From Fredricksoniimonas sp964643325 (GTDB lineage Bacteria > Omnitrophota > Gorgyraeia > Zapsychrales > Fredricksoniimonadaceae), in assembly GCA_964643325.1 (NCBI GenBank), contig CAZXSE010000016.1, forward strand, positions 1 to 19,796: a stretch of 19,796 bases of DNA. Reading direction: 5' to 3'. The position numbers and the translations under genes were made by a program. Under the pieces are notes generated by a model that worked only from the letters and a program-made list of their open reading frames with translations, had not been told where the DNA came from and made no database searches. Of the stretch, positions 1 through 7,978 are shown piece by piece (position 1 is the stretch's first letter; every line of letters begins with the position of its first letter).

Positions 1-275
1 TGCAAATGGCCGCGGAGCTTGGCCTTGTGGGGCTTGGCCTTTTTCTATTGTTCTTGTGGAGCATTGGACATCTGGCATGGGGAAGTATCATGCCGGTCAA
101 GGATGACATGCTTTCCATCATGTTGGCCGGCCTTTTTGCAGGATGGATCGGATTTCTGGTCCAGAGCGGCCTGGATACGACGTTCTATTCCGTACAGCTC
201 AGCCGCCTGATGTGGCTGATGATGGGGCTTCTTGTGGCAGGGGGCCTTATATTGAAGAAAGAGCGCGGCGCTTAA
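1..275 (+). CDS. Polytopic membrane protein, C-terminal fragment (O-antigen ligase/polymerase-like)
   Basis: Only the last 90 or so codons are in the window; the frame is already open at base 3, before the first ATG at position 6, so the gene starts upstream. The fragment holds about three hydrophobic segments: one around MAAELGLVGLGLFLLFLW, one around the AGLFAGWIGFLVQSG stretch, and a last one near LMWLMMGLLVAGGL, followed by a basic end (KKERGA). A membrane helix opening with AELGLVGL, then a second helix and a short polar stretch before a final helix, is typical of the C-terminus of the O-antigen ligase/Wzy (PF04932) family, which polymerises or transfers surface polysaccharide on the outer face of the inner membrane. 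That family call is by resemblance only, because the diagnostic central periplasmic loop is missing. It ends 12 bases before the -35 box of the pgk promoter, so it belongs to a different transcription unit from the genes that follow. Confidence 0.6.
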   Translation, partial: QMAAELGLVGLGLFLLFLWSIGHLAWGSIMPVKDDMLSIMLAGLFAGWIGFLVQSGLDTTFYSVQLSRLMWLMMGLLVAGGLILKKERGA

Positions 276-287
276 GGCCGCCGGGGT

Positions 288-315
288 TTGACAAACACGC
301 TTCTCCATATATAAT
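288..315 (+). promoter_or_regulatory. Sigma70 promoter for the pgk operon
   Basis: TTGACA at 288-293 and TATAAT at 310-315 are separated by 16 bases; both boxes match the consensus exactly. The expected start of transcription is near 322, giving a leader of about 37 bases before the pgk ATG. A strong Shine-Dalgarno GGAGG follows at 348-352. This is probably the main promoter of the long downstream operon, since no comparable promoter is seen in the later, tightly packed junctions. Confidence 0.85.
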
Positions 316-358
316 ACGGGAACTGTCTGGCAATAACGGGTGATCCTGGAGGTTTCTT

Positions 359-1582
359 ATGAGCAAGATGACTGTTCGTGATGTTGATCTTAAAGGAAAG
401 AAGGTCATTATCCGTGTTGATTTCAATGTGCCGCTCGACGGTGATGTGATCACGGATGATATCCGTATCCGCGCGGCCATGCCGACCATTAAATACGTGA
501 TCGAGGCGGGGGCCGCGAAAGTGATCCTGATGAGCCATCTGGGCCGTCCCGCGGGAACGGGCTTTGAGAAGGATTTCTCCCTGGCGCCTGCCGCGAAACG
601 GCTTGCGGAACTCTTGGGCCAGCCGGTCAAGCTCTTGAGCGATTGCGTCGGAGATGCGGTCAGGAAAGAACTTGCGGCCTCGGCCGAGAAGGTCGTCCTG
701 CTGGAGAACCTGCGTTTTCATAAGGCTGAAGAAAAGAATGATCCGGCTTTTGCGAAAGAGCTGGCCTCGTTCGCGGACATTTATGTGAACGATGCTTTTG
801 GTACCGCGCATCGCGCGCACGCCTCTACCGCCGGAGCTGCGGCGTATCTTCCAGCTGTCAGCGGCTTTCTGATCGCCAAAGAGATCGAATATCTGGGTAA
901 GGCGATCAATGACCCCGAGAGGCCGTTCGTCGTTATTCTGGGCGGGAAAAAGGTTTCGGACAAGATCCTCTTGATCGAGAATCTTTTGAAGAAGGCCAAT
1001 GCCATCCTGATCGGCGGCGGCATGGCGTACACGTTCCTGAAGGCGCGCGGTATCGCGATCGGGGATTCCAAACTGGAGAAGGACAAGATCGACCTGGCGA
1101 AAGAGATCCTCGTCAAGGCCAAGGCCGCGGGCGTCGAGATCGTCATGACCGAGGATTTCGTGATCACGCCGAATTTTGAATCCGATGACGCAAAGATCGT
1201 GGACGTGATACCCGACGGGACCATGGCGCTGGACATCGGTCCGAAGACGATCGCCGCGTTCAAGAAGGTCCTGGGCAATGCGAAGACAGTGATCTGGAAC
1301 GGGCCGCTGGGCGTGTTCGAACGCGACGCGTTCGCCAACGGCACCAAAGAGATCGCGTTCTACCTGGCTTCTCTGAAGGACAAGGGCGTCAAGACCATTA
1401 TCGGCGGCGGCGATTCAGCGGCCGCGGTCTCCAAGTTCGGGCTGGATGAGAAGATGACGCACATTTCCACGGGCGGCGGTGCGTCGCTCGAGTATCTGGA
1501 AGGCAAGGAGCTGCCGGGGATCACGGCGCTCAATGACAAGAAGAAGTCCGGCGGCTGCGGCTGCGGCTGTGGATGCCGCTGA
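359..1582 (+). CDS. pgk: Phosphoglycerate kinase with a Cys-Gly C-terminal tail
   Basis: Cytosolic glycolytic enzyme converting 1,3-bisphosphoglycerate and ADP to 3-phosphoglycerate and ATP. The 407 residues cover the whole family length (usually 390-415). Visible signatures are RVDFNVPLDG near residues 20-29, MSHLGRPAG near 60, LLENLRFHKAEEKND near 118-132, NDAFGTAHRAHAS near 143-155, the nucleotide-site stretch LGGKKVSDKI, IGGGMAYTFLKARG, NGPLGVFE and GGGDSAAAV. The ATG at 359 is set by GGAGG six bases upstream and by the conserved N-terminus. The odd part is the end: after the family's usual finish (GKELPGITALNDKKK) comes SGGCGCGCGCR, with cysteines at 400, 402, 404 and 406, which is not part of the standard fold. 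tpiA begins 37 bases downstream, and the order pgk-tpiA-secG is common in bacteria. Confidence 0.97.
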   Translation: MSKMTVRDVDLKGKKVIIRVDFNVPLDGDVITDDIRIRAAMPTIKYVIEAGAAKVILMSHLGRPAGTGFEKDFSLAPAAKRLAELLGQPVKLLSDCVGDAVRKELAASAEKVVLLENLRFHKAEEKNDPAFAKELASFADIYVNDAFGTAHRAHASTAGAAAYLPAVSGFLIAKEIEYLGKAINDPERPFVVILGGKKVSDKILLIENLLKKANAILIGGGMAYTFLKARGIAIGDSKLEKDKIDLAKEILVKAKAAGVEIVMTEDFVITPNFESDDAKIVDVIPDGTMALDIGPKTIAAFKKVLGNAKTVIWNGPLGVFERDAFANGTKEIAFYLASLKDKGVKTIIGGGDSAAAVSKFGLDEKMTHISTGGGASLEYLEGKELPGITALNDKKKSGGCGCGCGCR

Positions 1583-1619
1583 ACATACGGGCCAAAGCTC
1601 ATCAATAAAGGATATTCCT

Positions 1620-2375
1620 ATGCGCAAGAAGATCATCGCGGGCAACTGGAAGATGTACAAGACCCCGGCGGAAGCGGTGGCGCTGGTCGAGGGCTTGAAG
1701 AAAGAGATCGGCGCGCAGACAGCCGTTGAGGCGGTCGTTTGTCCTGTGTTCGTCAGTCTGACGGACGTCGCGAAAGTCGTTGCGGGTAGCACGATCACCC
1801 TCGGCGCCCAGAATCTTTTCTGGGAGGCGGAAGGCGCGTTCACCGGCGAGGTTTCGGGCGCCATGATCAAGGCCGCGGGCGCGGAATATGTCATCATCGG
1901 CCATTCCGAGCGCCGGCAGTATTTTGGCGAGACCAACGTAACGGTCAACAAGCGCCTGAAGGCCGCGCTCAAGTACGGCTTAAAGCCCATTGTTTGCGTC
2001 GGCGAGAATCTTGCGGAGCGCGAATCCGGCAAGACCTTTGACGTGGTCAGGGATCATGTCACGGGGTCTTTGGCGGAGATGAGCAAGGACGACATGAAGA
2101 CCGTTGTCATTGCGTATGAACCGGTCTGGGCGATCGGCACGGGCAAGACCGCGACATCGGCCCAGGCGCAGGAAGTGCACAAGTTCATCCGCGATCTTCT
2201 GGTGAAGATGTTCGGCGAGGCTGTGGCCGAGGCGACGCGCATCCAGTACGGCGGCAGCGTCAAGCCCGAGAATACGGCGGAACTCACATCGCAGCCCGAT
2301 ATCGACGGAGCGCTTGTCGGCGGCGCGAGCCTGAAAGCGGATTCTTTTGCCGCGATCATCAGGAATACGAAATAA
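1620..2375 (+). CDS. tpiA: Triosephosphate isomerase
   Basis: Interconverts dihydroxyacetone phosphate and glyceraldehyde 3-phosphate in the cytosol. The 251 residues equal the usual family length. Catalytic landmarks are all present: AGNWKMYKT at the N-terminus (Asn and the phosphate-binding Lys), IGHSERRQYFGE with the electrophilic His, the catalytic Glu in AYEPVWAIGTGKTAT, which also holds flexible loop 6, then QYGGSVKPEN and DGALVGGASL, which bind the phosphate. The frame is open upstream to 1479, overlapping pgk, but the ATG at 1620 is chosen because it begins the conserved KKIIAGNWKM strand and has AAAGGA at 1607-1612, seven bases away. secG follows after nine bases. Confidence 0.97.
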   Translation: MRKKIIAGNWKMYKTPAEAVALVEGLKKEIGAQTAVEAVVCPVFVSLTDVAKVVAGSTITLGAQNLFWEAEGAFTGEVSGAMIKAAGAEYVIIGHSERRQYFGETNVTVNKRLKAALKYGLKPIVCVGENLAERESGKTFDVVRDHVTGSLAEMSKDDMKTVVIAYEPVWAIGTGKTATSAQAQEVHKFIRDLLVKMFGEAVAEATRIQYGGSVKPENTAELTSQPDIDGALVGGASLKADSFAAIIRNTK

Positions 2376-2384
2376 GGAGCCTTT

Positions 2385-2729
2385 GTGATCACATTCATCA
2401 CCATCATCCATGTTATTACCTGTGTCCTTCTGATCGTTACGATCCTCATGCAGTCGGGCAAGGGCGGCGGGCTTGCGCAGGGGTTTGATTCGGCGGAGAA
2501 CCTTCTCGGCGCGCAGACCAATGTTTTCATGGTCCGGCTGACCACGGTCCTCGCGATCGTTTTCCTGTGCACGTGCATTGCCATCGGGATCCTGACCTCC
2601 AAGAAGCAGCGCTCTCTGGTCATGGACCTTCCGGAGCGGCAGCAGGCAACGACCGTGAACGTCGAGAAACTGTTCGATCAGGCGCCGTCGCAGACCATCG
2701 TGATCAACGCGGCGACCGACACGAAATGA
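2385..2729 (+). CDS. secG: Protein-export membrane protein SecG
   Basis: Small inner-membrane subunit of the SecYEG translocon. The 114-residue product has two hydrophobic helices (about residues 2-22 and 50-70) joined by the signature loop LMQSGKGGGLAQGF, plus FDSAENLLGAQTN, as in SecG proteins. It starts at GTG 2385, preceded by AGGAG at 2375-2379, which overlaps the tpiA stop codon. The polar tail after the second helix (about 40 residues, ending in NAATDTK) is longer than in the shortest SecG proteins and shows no recognisable domain. tpiA-secG adjacency is widespread in bacteria and supports the call. The TGA overlaps the ATG at 2726 of the next gene. Confidence 0.93.
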   Translation: MITFITIIHVITCVLLIVTILMQSGKGGGLAQGFDSAENLLGAQTNVFMVRLTTVLAIVFLCTCIAIGILTSKKQRSLVMDLPERQQATTVNVEKLFDQAPSQTIVINAATDTK

Positions 2730-4441
2730 ATGGACCTTCAATGATGTTCAAGGGCATGGCAGGGTTATTCCTGCTGTGCCCTTTTTTTATGGCGCCGCCG
2801 CAAGCCCAGGCCGCGCCGCGTTACGGCGGGACCCTCGTCCTGGCGCTGACCTCGGACCCCAAGTCGTTCAATCCCGTCCTTGCCAAAGAAACATCCACTA
2901 CCGAGATCACGTCGCATCTGTTTGAAGGCCTGACAACGAGCGATCCTTTTACCCTCAAGGTCATTCCCAATCTGGCCGAACGCTGGGAATCGAGCCGGGA
3001 CGGGTTGGTGTGGACATTTTATTTGCGCGAGGGCTTAAGGTGGTCGGACGGCGTGCCGTTTGGCGCCGGGGACGTGGCGTTCACGTTCAATGAGCTGATC
3101 TTCAATGACAAGATCCCCAGTTCGTCGCGGGATATTTTCATGCTCGAGGGCAAGCCGATCAAGGTCGATGCGCTGGACGCGAGGACTGTCCGTTTCACGC
3201 TGCCCGTACGCTTTGCGCCGTTCTTAAGGAGCCTCAGTCAGGAGATACTGCCTGAGCATGTGCTGGCGCCGGCGGTCAGGAGCGGGAGCTTTAACTTCAC
3301 GTGGGGCGTGAACGCTCCTCTGGACACCATCGTCGGCATGGGGCCGTATATCCCCGAGCGGTATCAGCCGGGTCGCGGTATGGCGCTTAAGGCCAATCCG
3401 TATTATTGGAAGAAGTCGCCTGAGGGCGATAAGTTGCCGTATATCCAGCGGATCGAGTATGTGATCGTGCCCAGCCTTGATGTGGGTCTCTTGAAATTCA
3501 TGGAGGGCGGGCTTGACGCGTACAGCGCGCGCGGGATGGATTATCCGCTGCTCAAGCCGCTGGAGCAAAAGAAGGATTTTACGCTTTACGATCTCGGCGC
3601 GGATATGGGCAGCAGTTTTATCGTGTTCAATCAGAATCCCGGCGTGCACCCTGCCACGGGGGAGGTTTTTGTGGCCGCGCATCAGAGGGCGTGGTTCACG
3701 GATGTCCGGTTCCGCCGGGCCGTGGCGCACGCCATTGATAAGGCGCGTATCATCGCGATCGTCAAGAACGGGCTCGGGTATCCGCAGGATTCCGCGGAAA
3801 GCCCGGCGGCCGGGTTCTTTTATTGCGGGGATGTGAGGAAATACCCCTTTGATCTTGATGCATCCCGGGCCCTTCTTGCGGCAATGGGATTTGTTGATCA
3901 GGATAACGACGGCGTGCTGGAGGACAAGGACGGCCGCAAGCTGGAATTCAATCTTTATACCAATGCGGACAATACCGAGCGCGTGGATATTGCCGCCATT
4001 ATCAGGAGCGACCTGGAGCGTGTCGGCATGCGGGTGAACTTGCAGCTGGTCGAGTTCAATACGCTGGTGGCGAAACTGACCTCAACGTACGATTGGGACG
4101 CGGTCGTGTTGGGGCTTACGGGCGGTGTGGATCCGCATTTCGGGCAGAATGTATGGCGCTCGTCGGGCCAGCTGCACTTGTGGAACCCGGCGCAGCGAAC
4201 GCCCGCGACGGCATGGGAGCGGAAGATCGATGATATCTTTGCCGCGGCCGCCCAAGAATTCGATGAGGGCCGGCGCAAGGAGCATTATGATGAGTTCCAG
4301 AAGATCGTGGCCGAAGAGCTTCCGCTCATCTATACCGCGCTCGGCGCCCGTCTTGTGGCCGTGAAGAACAGGTTCGGTAATTTGAAACCCGCACCTTATG
4401 GCGGGGTCTTTCATAATCTGGAAGAGATCTATATCAAATGA
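2726..4441 (+). CDS. ABC transporter periplasmic solute-binding protein, family 5 (peptide/nickel type)
   Basis: Extracytoplasmic substrate-binding protein of the SBP_bac_5 (DppA/OppA) family, 571 residues. After a signal peptide with a hydrophobic core (GMAGLFLLCPFFM) and an AQA cleavage site near residue 29, the mature protein starts APRYGGTLVLAL, the standard first strand. Then come SDPKSFNPVLA, HLFEGLTT, LAERWESS.DGLVWTFYLREGLRWSDG and AGDVAFTFN, all typical of the family; FRRAVAHAIDKARII lies in the middle. The cysteine in the signal peptide is not in a good lipobox (preceded by Leu), so a lipoprotein seems unlikely. The start at 2726 overlaps the secG stop (ATGA); ATGs at 2741 and 2744 are alternatives and would shorten the signal peptide by five or six residues. 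The sequence cannot tell oligopeptide from dipeptide, nickel or sugar ligands. Confidence 0.92.
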   Translation: MNGPSMMFKGMAGLFLLCPFFMAPPQAQAAPRYGGTLVLALTSDPKSFNPVLAKETSTTEITSHLFEGLTTSDPFTLKVIPNLAERWESSRDGLVWTFYLREGLRWSDGVPFGAGDVAFTFNELIFNDKIPSSSRDIFMLEGKPIKVDALDARTVRFTLPVRFAPFLRSLSQEILPEHVLAPAVRSGSFNFTWGVNAPLDTIVGMGPYIPERYQPGRGMALKANPYYWKKSPEGDKLPYIQRIEYVIVPSLDVGLLKFMEGGLDAYSARGMDYPLLKPLEQKKDFTLYDLGADMGSSFIVFNQNPGVHPATGEVFVAAHQRAWFTDVRFRRAVAHAIDKARIIAIVKNGLGYPQDSAESPAAGFFYCGDVRKYPFDLDASRALLAAMGFVDQDNDGVLEDKDGRKLEFNLYTNADNTERVDIAAIIRSDLERVGMRVNLQLVEFNTLVAKLTSTYDWDAVVLGLTGGVDPHFGQNVWRSSGQLHLWNPAQRTPATAWERKIDDIFAAAAQEFDEGRRKEHYDEFQKIVAEELPLIYTALGARLVAVKNRFGNLKPAPYGGVFHNLEEIYIK

Positions 4442-5400
4442 TACGCTTTATCTGCAAACGGCTTCTTATTGCGCTGCTACTTCTTGTCGTTATGAGCGCG
4501 GTGACGTTCATGCTCATGCGCCTGACGCCCGGGAATTATCTGGACACGTTGCGCCTTGACCCGCAGATATCGTCGGACACGCTAGCCTATTACGAGAAAC
4601 TTTATCAGCTTGATAAATCCGCGTGGCAGCAGTACCTGCACTGGCTTGGCGGCCTGGCGCATGGAGAGCTGGGGTATTCTTTTTATTACAATGTTCCGGT
4701 CGCCCAGATCATCGGCCCCCGTCTTGGCAATACGTTCATTCTATCGCTGGCAGCGTTCCTGTTAACGTGGATGATCGCGATCCCGTTGGGCATTTGGGTG
4801 GCGCTGCGCCGGGGATCGTGGCCGGACCGGCTGATCCAGTTTGTGGCGTACATATTGCTTTCCATTCCTGGGTTCTTCGTGGCCATGATCCTGTTGTTCC
4901 TGGCAAGCCTGACAGGGATCCTGCCTTTGGGCGGGATGGAAAGTCCGGGAGCGGCGGACCTTTCCTGGTGGGCGCGGTGCCTGGATATTCTCAGGCATCT
5001 GGTGATCCCGGCGACGGCATTGTCGCTCGGCTCGATCGCGGCATTGCAGAAGATCATGCGCGGCAATATGCTGGAGGTCCTTGGACGGCAGTATATCCTG
5101 GCGGCGCGCGCGCGAGGCTTGCCGGAACGTCAGGTCATTTATGTTCACGCTTTACGTAATGCCATGAATCCGATGATAACGCTCTTGGGTTATGAGTTCT
5201 CGGCCCTCTTGAGCGGCGCGGCGCTCATGGAGATCATCACCAGCTGGCCTGGCCTGGGAAGCCTGATGCTGACCGCGGTCAGGTCCAAGGATATTTATCT
5301 GGTCATGGCGAGCATGATGATGGGCGGGGTGCTTTTTGTCGTCGGAAATCTGCTGGCCGATATCGCGCTGGCCAAAGCCGATCCAAGGATAAAACCATGA
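4438..5400 (+). CDS. ABC transporter permease, DppB/OppB type
   Basis: Inner-membrane permease of 320 residues, the usual length for this subfamily. The N-terminal helix (KRLLIALLLLVVMSAVTFML) is followed by the family sequence RLTPGNYLD, a periplasmic stretch with YYEKLYQLDKSAWQQYLHWL and GELGYSFYYNVPV, then at least five more membrane helices. The cytoplasmic EAA-type loop that docks with the ATPase is visible as ILAARARGLPERQVIYVHALRNA, followed by NPMITLLG and the membrane stretch containing ALMEIITSWPGLG. The start overlaps the binding-protein stop by four bases (ATGA), which suggests translational coupling. It should pair with the next permease to form a heterodimeric channel. Confidence 0.93.
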   Translation: MIRFICKRLLIALLLLVVMSAVTFMLMRLTPGNYLDTLRLDPQISSDTLAYYEKLYQLDKSAWQQYLHWLGGLAHGELGYSFYYNVPVAQIIGPRLGNTFILSLAAFLLTWMIAIPLGIWVALRRGSWPDRLIQFVAYILLSIPGFFVAMILLFLASLTGILPLGGMESPGAADLSWWARCLDILRHLVIPATALSLGSIAALQKIMRGNMLEVLGRQYILAARARGLPERQVIYVHALRNAMNPMITLLGYEFSALLSGAALMEIITSWPGLGSLMLTAVRSKDIYLVMASMMMGGVLFVVGNLLADIALAKADPRIKP

Positions 5401-6476
5401 GTGAGTTTCAACTGGCATGGCAGAGATTTTCCCGGGACCGTATCGCCGCGGGGGCGTTATGGGTGCTGGGCATTCTTTACGCTGCGGCGCTTTTTGCGGA
5501 TGTGATCGCGCCGTATTCCCTGCGGGATGAATCGCGCCTGCATACTTATTGTCCGCCAACGGCCATTCATCTGTTCACGACCGACGGGCATTGGGTTGGG
5601 CCGCATGTGCGTGGGGTTGACATGCAGTATGATGAATACCGCCGGCGCATTTATCGAGAGACCGGCGATATGTATCCGGTGAAATTCTTCGGCAAGGGAG
5701 AGCCTTACCGGTTCCTGGGCCTTGTTCCCGGCGACCGGCATCTTTTTAGCGTGGATGCGCCGGGTCGCGTTTATTTGCTGGGCGCGGACAGCCGCGGCCG
5801 TGATATTTTCTCACGCCTGGTGCATGGCGCCCGCGTGTCATTGACCATCGGGCTTTTGGGTGTTGCCGTTTCATTCATCCTCGGGCTTTTGATCGGCGGG
5901 ATCGCCGGATATGCCGGTGGGCGCGTGGATAATGTCCTGATGCGCCTGTGTGAAATGATCATGATGGTACCGGGATTTTATCTCTTGCTGGCCTTGCGCG
6001 CGGCTGTGCCCGACACATTGAATTCTCTGCAGGTTTACGCGGCTATTGTCATTATCCTTTCTTTTATCGGCTGGGCGTCGCTGGCGCGCGTTATCCGCGG
6101 GATGTGCCTGTCGCTCAAAGAGCGCGATTATGTCCTCGCGGCGCGCACCATGGGGCTTAACGACATGCAGATCATCGTCCGGCACATCCTGCCGCATACG
6201 GTCTCGTATTCGCTTTCCGCCGTCATGCTCGCCGTTCCGGGATACATTCTTGGTGAGTCGGCGCTCAGCCTGATCGGGCTGGGGATCCAGGACCCGTACG
6301 CAAGCTGGGGCAATATGCTGGCCGAGGCGATGAGCATTGTGCGCATTCAGTTCGCGCCGTGGATACTGTGGCCCGCGTTCTTCATCGCGCTGACGGTCAT
6401 GTGTTTTAATCTGATCGGCGACGCGCTGCGTGATGCGTGGGACCCTATGCTGAAAGGATCGCGGCATGAGGACTGA
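5397..6476 (+). CDS. ABC transporter permease, DppC/OppC type, with long periplasmic loop
   Basis: Second permease subunit, 359 residues; typical DppC/OppC proteins are about 280-310. The family landmarks are present: first helix within residues 10-40, LLGADSRGRDIFSRLVHGAR before the transport core, SLTIGLLGVAVSFILGLLIG, the EAA loop VLAARTMGLNDMQIIVRHIL, and a C-terminal FNLIGDALRDAWDP motif. The additional length sits between the first helix and the LLGADSRGRD motif (about residues 42-120), a hydrophilic loop predicted to be periplasmic with several aromatic and charged residues. YejE-type permeases also have an enlarged loop there, so a YejABEF-like substrate range is possible. The ATG at 5397 overlaps the previous stop and has AAGGA seven bases upstream. 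Confidence 0.92.
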   Translation: MSEFQLAWQRFSRDRIAAGALWVLGILYAAALFADVIAPYSLRDESRLHTYCPPTAIHLFTTDGHWVGPHVRGVDMQYDEYRRRIYRETGDMYPVKFFGKGEPYRFLGLVPGDRHLFSVDAPGRVYLLGADSRGRDIFSRLVHGARVSLTIGLLGVAVSFILGLLIGGIAGYAGGRVDNVLMRLCEMIMMVPGFYLLLALRAAVPDTLNSLQVYAAIVIILSFIGWASLARVIRGMCLSLKERDYVLAARTMGLNDMQIIVRHILPHTVSYSLSAVMLAVPGYILGESALSLIGLGIQDPYASWGNMLAEAMSIVRIQFAPWILWPAFFIALTVMCFNLIGDALRDAWDPMLKGSRHED

Positions 6477-7218
6477 TATCCTTTCCGTCAAGGGGTTGAC
6501 CATCGGGTTGCGCGGGGAGCGCTCGGCGCTCATCCTGGATGATGTGTCATTGCAGGTGCCGCGCGGGGGGATCGTCGGCGTTGTCGGCGGCTCCGGCAGC
6601 GGCAAGACAACCCTGGGCCTGGCCATGCTGGGCCTTGTGCCTGCGGCGATGCAGGTCAAGCGCGGCGCGATCTTACATGACGGCGCGAACATCCTTGAGA
6701 TGGATGCGGCGGATTTGCGGCGGCTGCGCGGCGCGCGCATCAGCATGTCCTTTCAGGAGGCGGCCGGCGCTTTTGATCCGGTCTTTTGCGTCGGGGATCA
6801 GATCCTTGCCGCGATGATGGCGCACCGTTCGCTGGCCGGAGGCATGGCGCGGCAGGCCATGCTGGACCTTCTTTCGCTGGTTGAGGTGCCGGACCCGCGG
6901 CGCGTGGCCGCGAGCTATCCGCACGAGCTTTCCGGCGGGCTGTGCCAGCGGGCGATGCTGGCCATGGCTTTATCAGCCAGGCCCGCGCTGTTGATCGCGG
7001 ATGAACCGACGAGCAATCTGGATGTGACGCTGCAGGCGCGCATCATGCAGCTTTTCAGGAAATTGCGCCGTGAACTTGATCTATCGATCGTGCTGATCGC
7101 GCATGATCTGGGGATGGTGGAGCGTTTGGCGGATGATGTCACGGTCCTTTCACGCGGCCGTGTGGTCGGCAAGGATCATCCGTATGCGAAGGCCCTCATG
7201 GCCGCCGGGGAGATGTAG
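6466..7218 (+). CDS. ABC transporter ATPase, DppD/OppD type
   Basis: Cytoplasmic nucleotide-binding subunit, 250 residues. Walker A is GGSGSGKTT near residue 45, the Q-loop is SMSFQEAAGAFDP, the signature is LSGGLCQRAMLAMAL near 157, Walker B is LLIADEPTSNLD near 179, and the switch His is in LIAHDLGMVERL. The signature LSGGLCQR replaces the usual LSGGMRQR. At 250 residues it lacks the C-terminal extension (oligopeptide/dipeptide transporter C-terminal region, often with a cysteine cluster) that brings DppD and OppD to about 320-340. The start overlaps the permease by 11 bases and has AAAGGA at 6453-6458, seven bases upstream. Confidence 0.92.
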   Translation: MRTDILSVKGLTIGLRGERSALILDDVSLQVPRGGIVGVVGGSGSGKTTLGLAMLGLVPAAMQVKRGAILHDGANILEMDAADLRRLRGARISMSFQEAAGAFDPVFCVGDQILAAMMAHRSLAGGMARQAMLDLLSLVEVPDPRRVAASYPHELSGGLCQRAMLAMALSARPALLIADEPTSNLDVTLQARIMQLFRKLRRELDLSIVLIAHDLGMVERLADDVTVLSRGRVVGKDHPYAKALMAAGEM

Positions 7219-7219
7219 G

Positions 7220-7978
7220 ATGTTGCTTAAAGTGGATCATATGCACAAGAAGTTCGCCAACGGCGTAAAAGCCATTGATGGCGTCAGCCTGCAGGTGGCC
7301 GCCGGGGAGAACCTGAGCCTCGTCGGGGAGTCGGGTTGCGGCAAGACCACGCTGGCGCGCATCATCATGGGGCTGATGGCGCCGGATGCGGGATGTGTTA
7401 TATTTGAAGGAAAAGAACTTTCAGGGCCGGGCCTCCGGCGTCGGGGGTTTGCGAGCGCAGTGCGCATGGTCTTTCAGGACCCATTCGCCAGCCTGGACCC
7501 GCGGTATCCGGTCCGTTCGATCCTGAAAGAGGCGCTTTATCTGGAGCCCCGGATGACGCCGGGTGAGGAATTCACGCGCATGCGCAGCGTCCTTGAGCTG
7601 GTGCAGATGCCGGGTGATATCCTTGCGCGTTACCCGCATGAGTTCTCCGGCGGAGAGCGCCAGCGCATCGCGATCGCGCGCGCGATCATGACATCGCCCA
7701 GGCTGCTCATTCTTGATGAGGTCTTATCATCGCTGGATGTCCTGGTACAGCAGGAGATCCTTTTGATGCTGGAGGAATTACAGCGGCGGATGGACGTGAC
7801 CTATTTTTTCATTTCGCATAATTTGCGCGCGGTGCGGCGGCTCAGCAAAAAGATCGCGGTCATGCAGCAGGGCCGTGTTGTAGAATATGCTGACAAGGAT
7901 ATACTGTTCAATGGCCCGCGCGAGGCGTATACGCGCACATTATTGAAAGCGGCATTCGATTACGAGGTGGCGGCATGA
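7220..7978 (+). CDS. ABC transporter ATPase, DppF/OppF type
   Basis: Second ATPase of the importer, 252 residues. It carries Walker A GESGCGKTT near residue 39, the Q-loop MVFQDPFASLDPRYPV, the signature FSGGERQRIAIARAI near 148, Walker B LLILDEVLSSLD near 170 (with Val where DEPTS is usual), and the switch His in FISHNLRAVRRL. The frame is open upstream to 7103 inside the preceding gene; ATG 7220 is preferred because it lies one base after that gene's stop, has GGGGAG at 7207-7212 seven bases upstream, and begins the conserved first strand. It also lacks the C-terminal oligopeptide-transporter extension. With the four upstream genes it completes a five-component importer. Confidence 0.92.
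   Translation: MLLKVDHMHKKFANGVKAIDGVSLQVAAGENLSLVGESGCGKTTLARIIMGLMAPDAGCVIFEGKELSGPGLRRRGFASAVRMVFQDPFASLDPRYPVRSILKEALYLEPRMTPGEEFTRMRSVLELVQMPGDILARYPHEFSGGERQRIAIARAIMTSPRLLILDEVLSSLDVLVQQEILLMLEELQRRMDVTYFFISHNLRAVRRLSKKIAVMQQGRVVEYADKDILFNGPREAYTRTLLKAAFDYEVAA

Noticed and set aside
1479..1619. N-terminal extension of triosephosphate isomerase
   Set aside because: It overlaps pgk in another frame and encodes an Ala-rich stretch unlike the family; the start at 1620 has a good ribosome binding site and conserved N-terminus.
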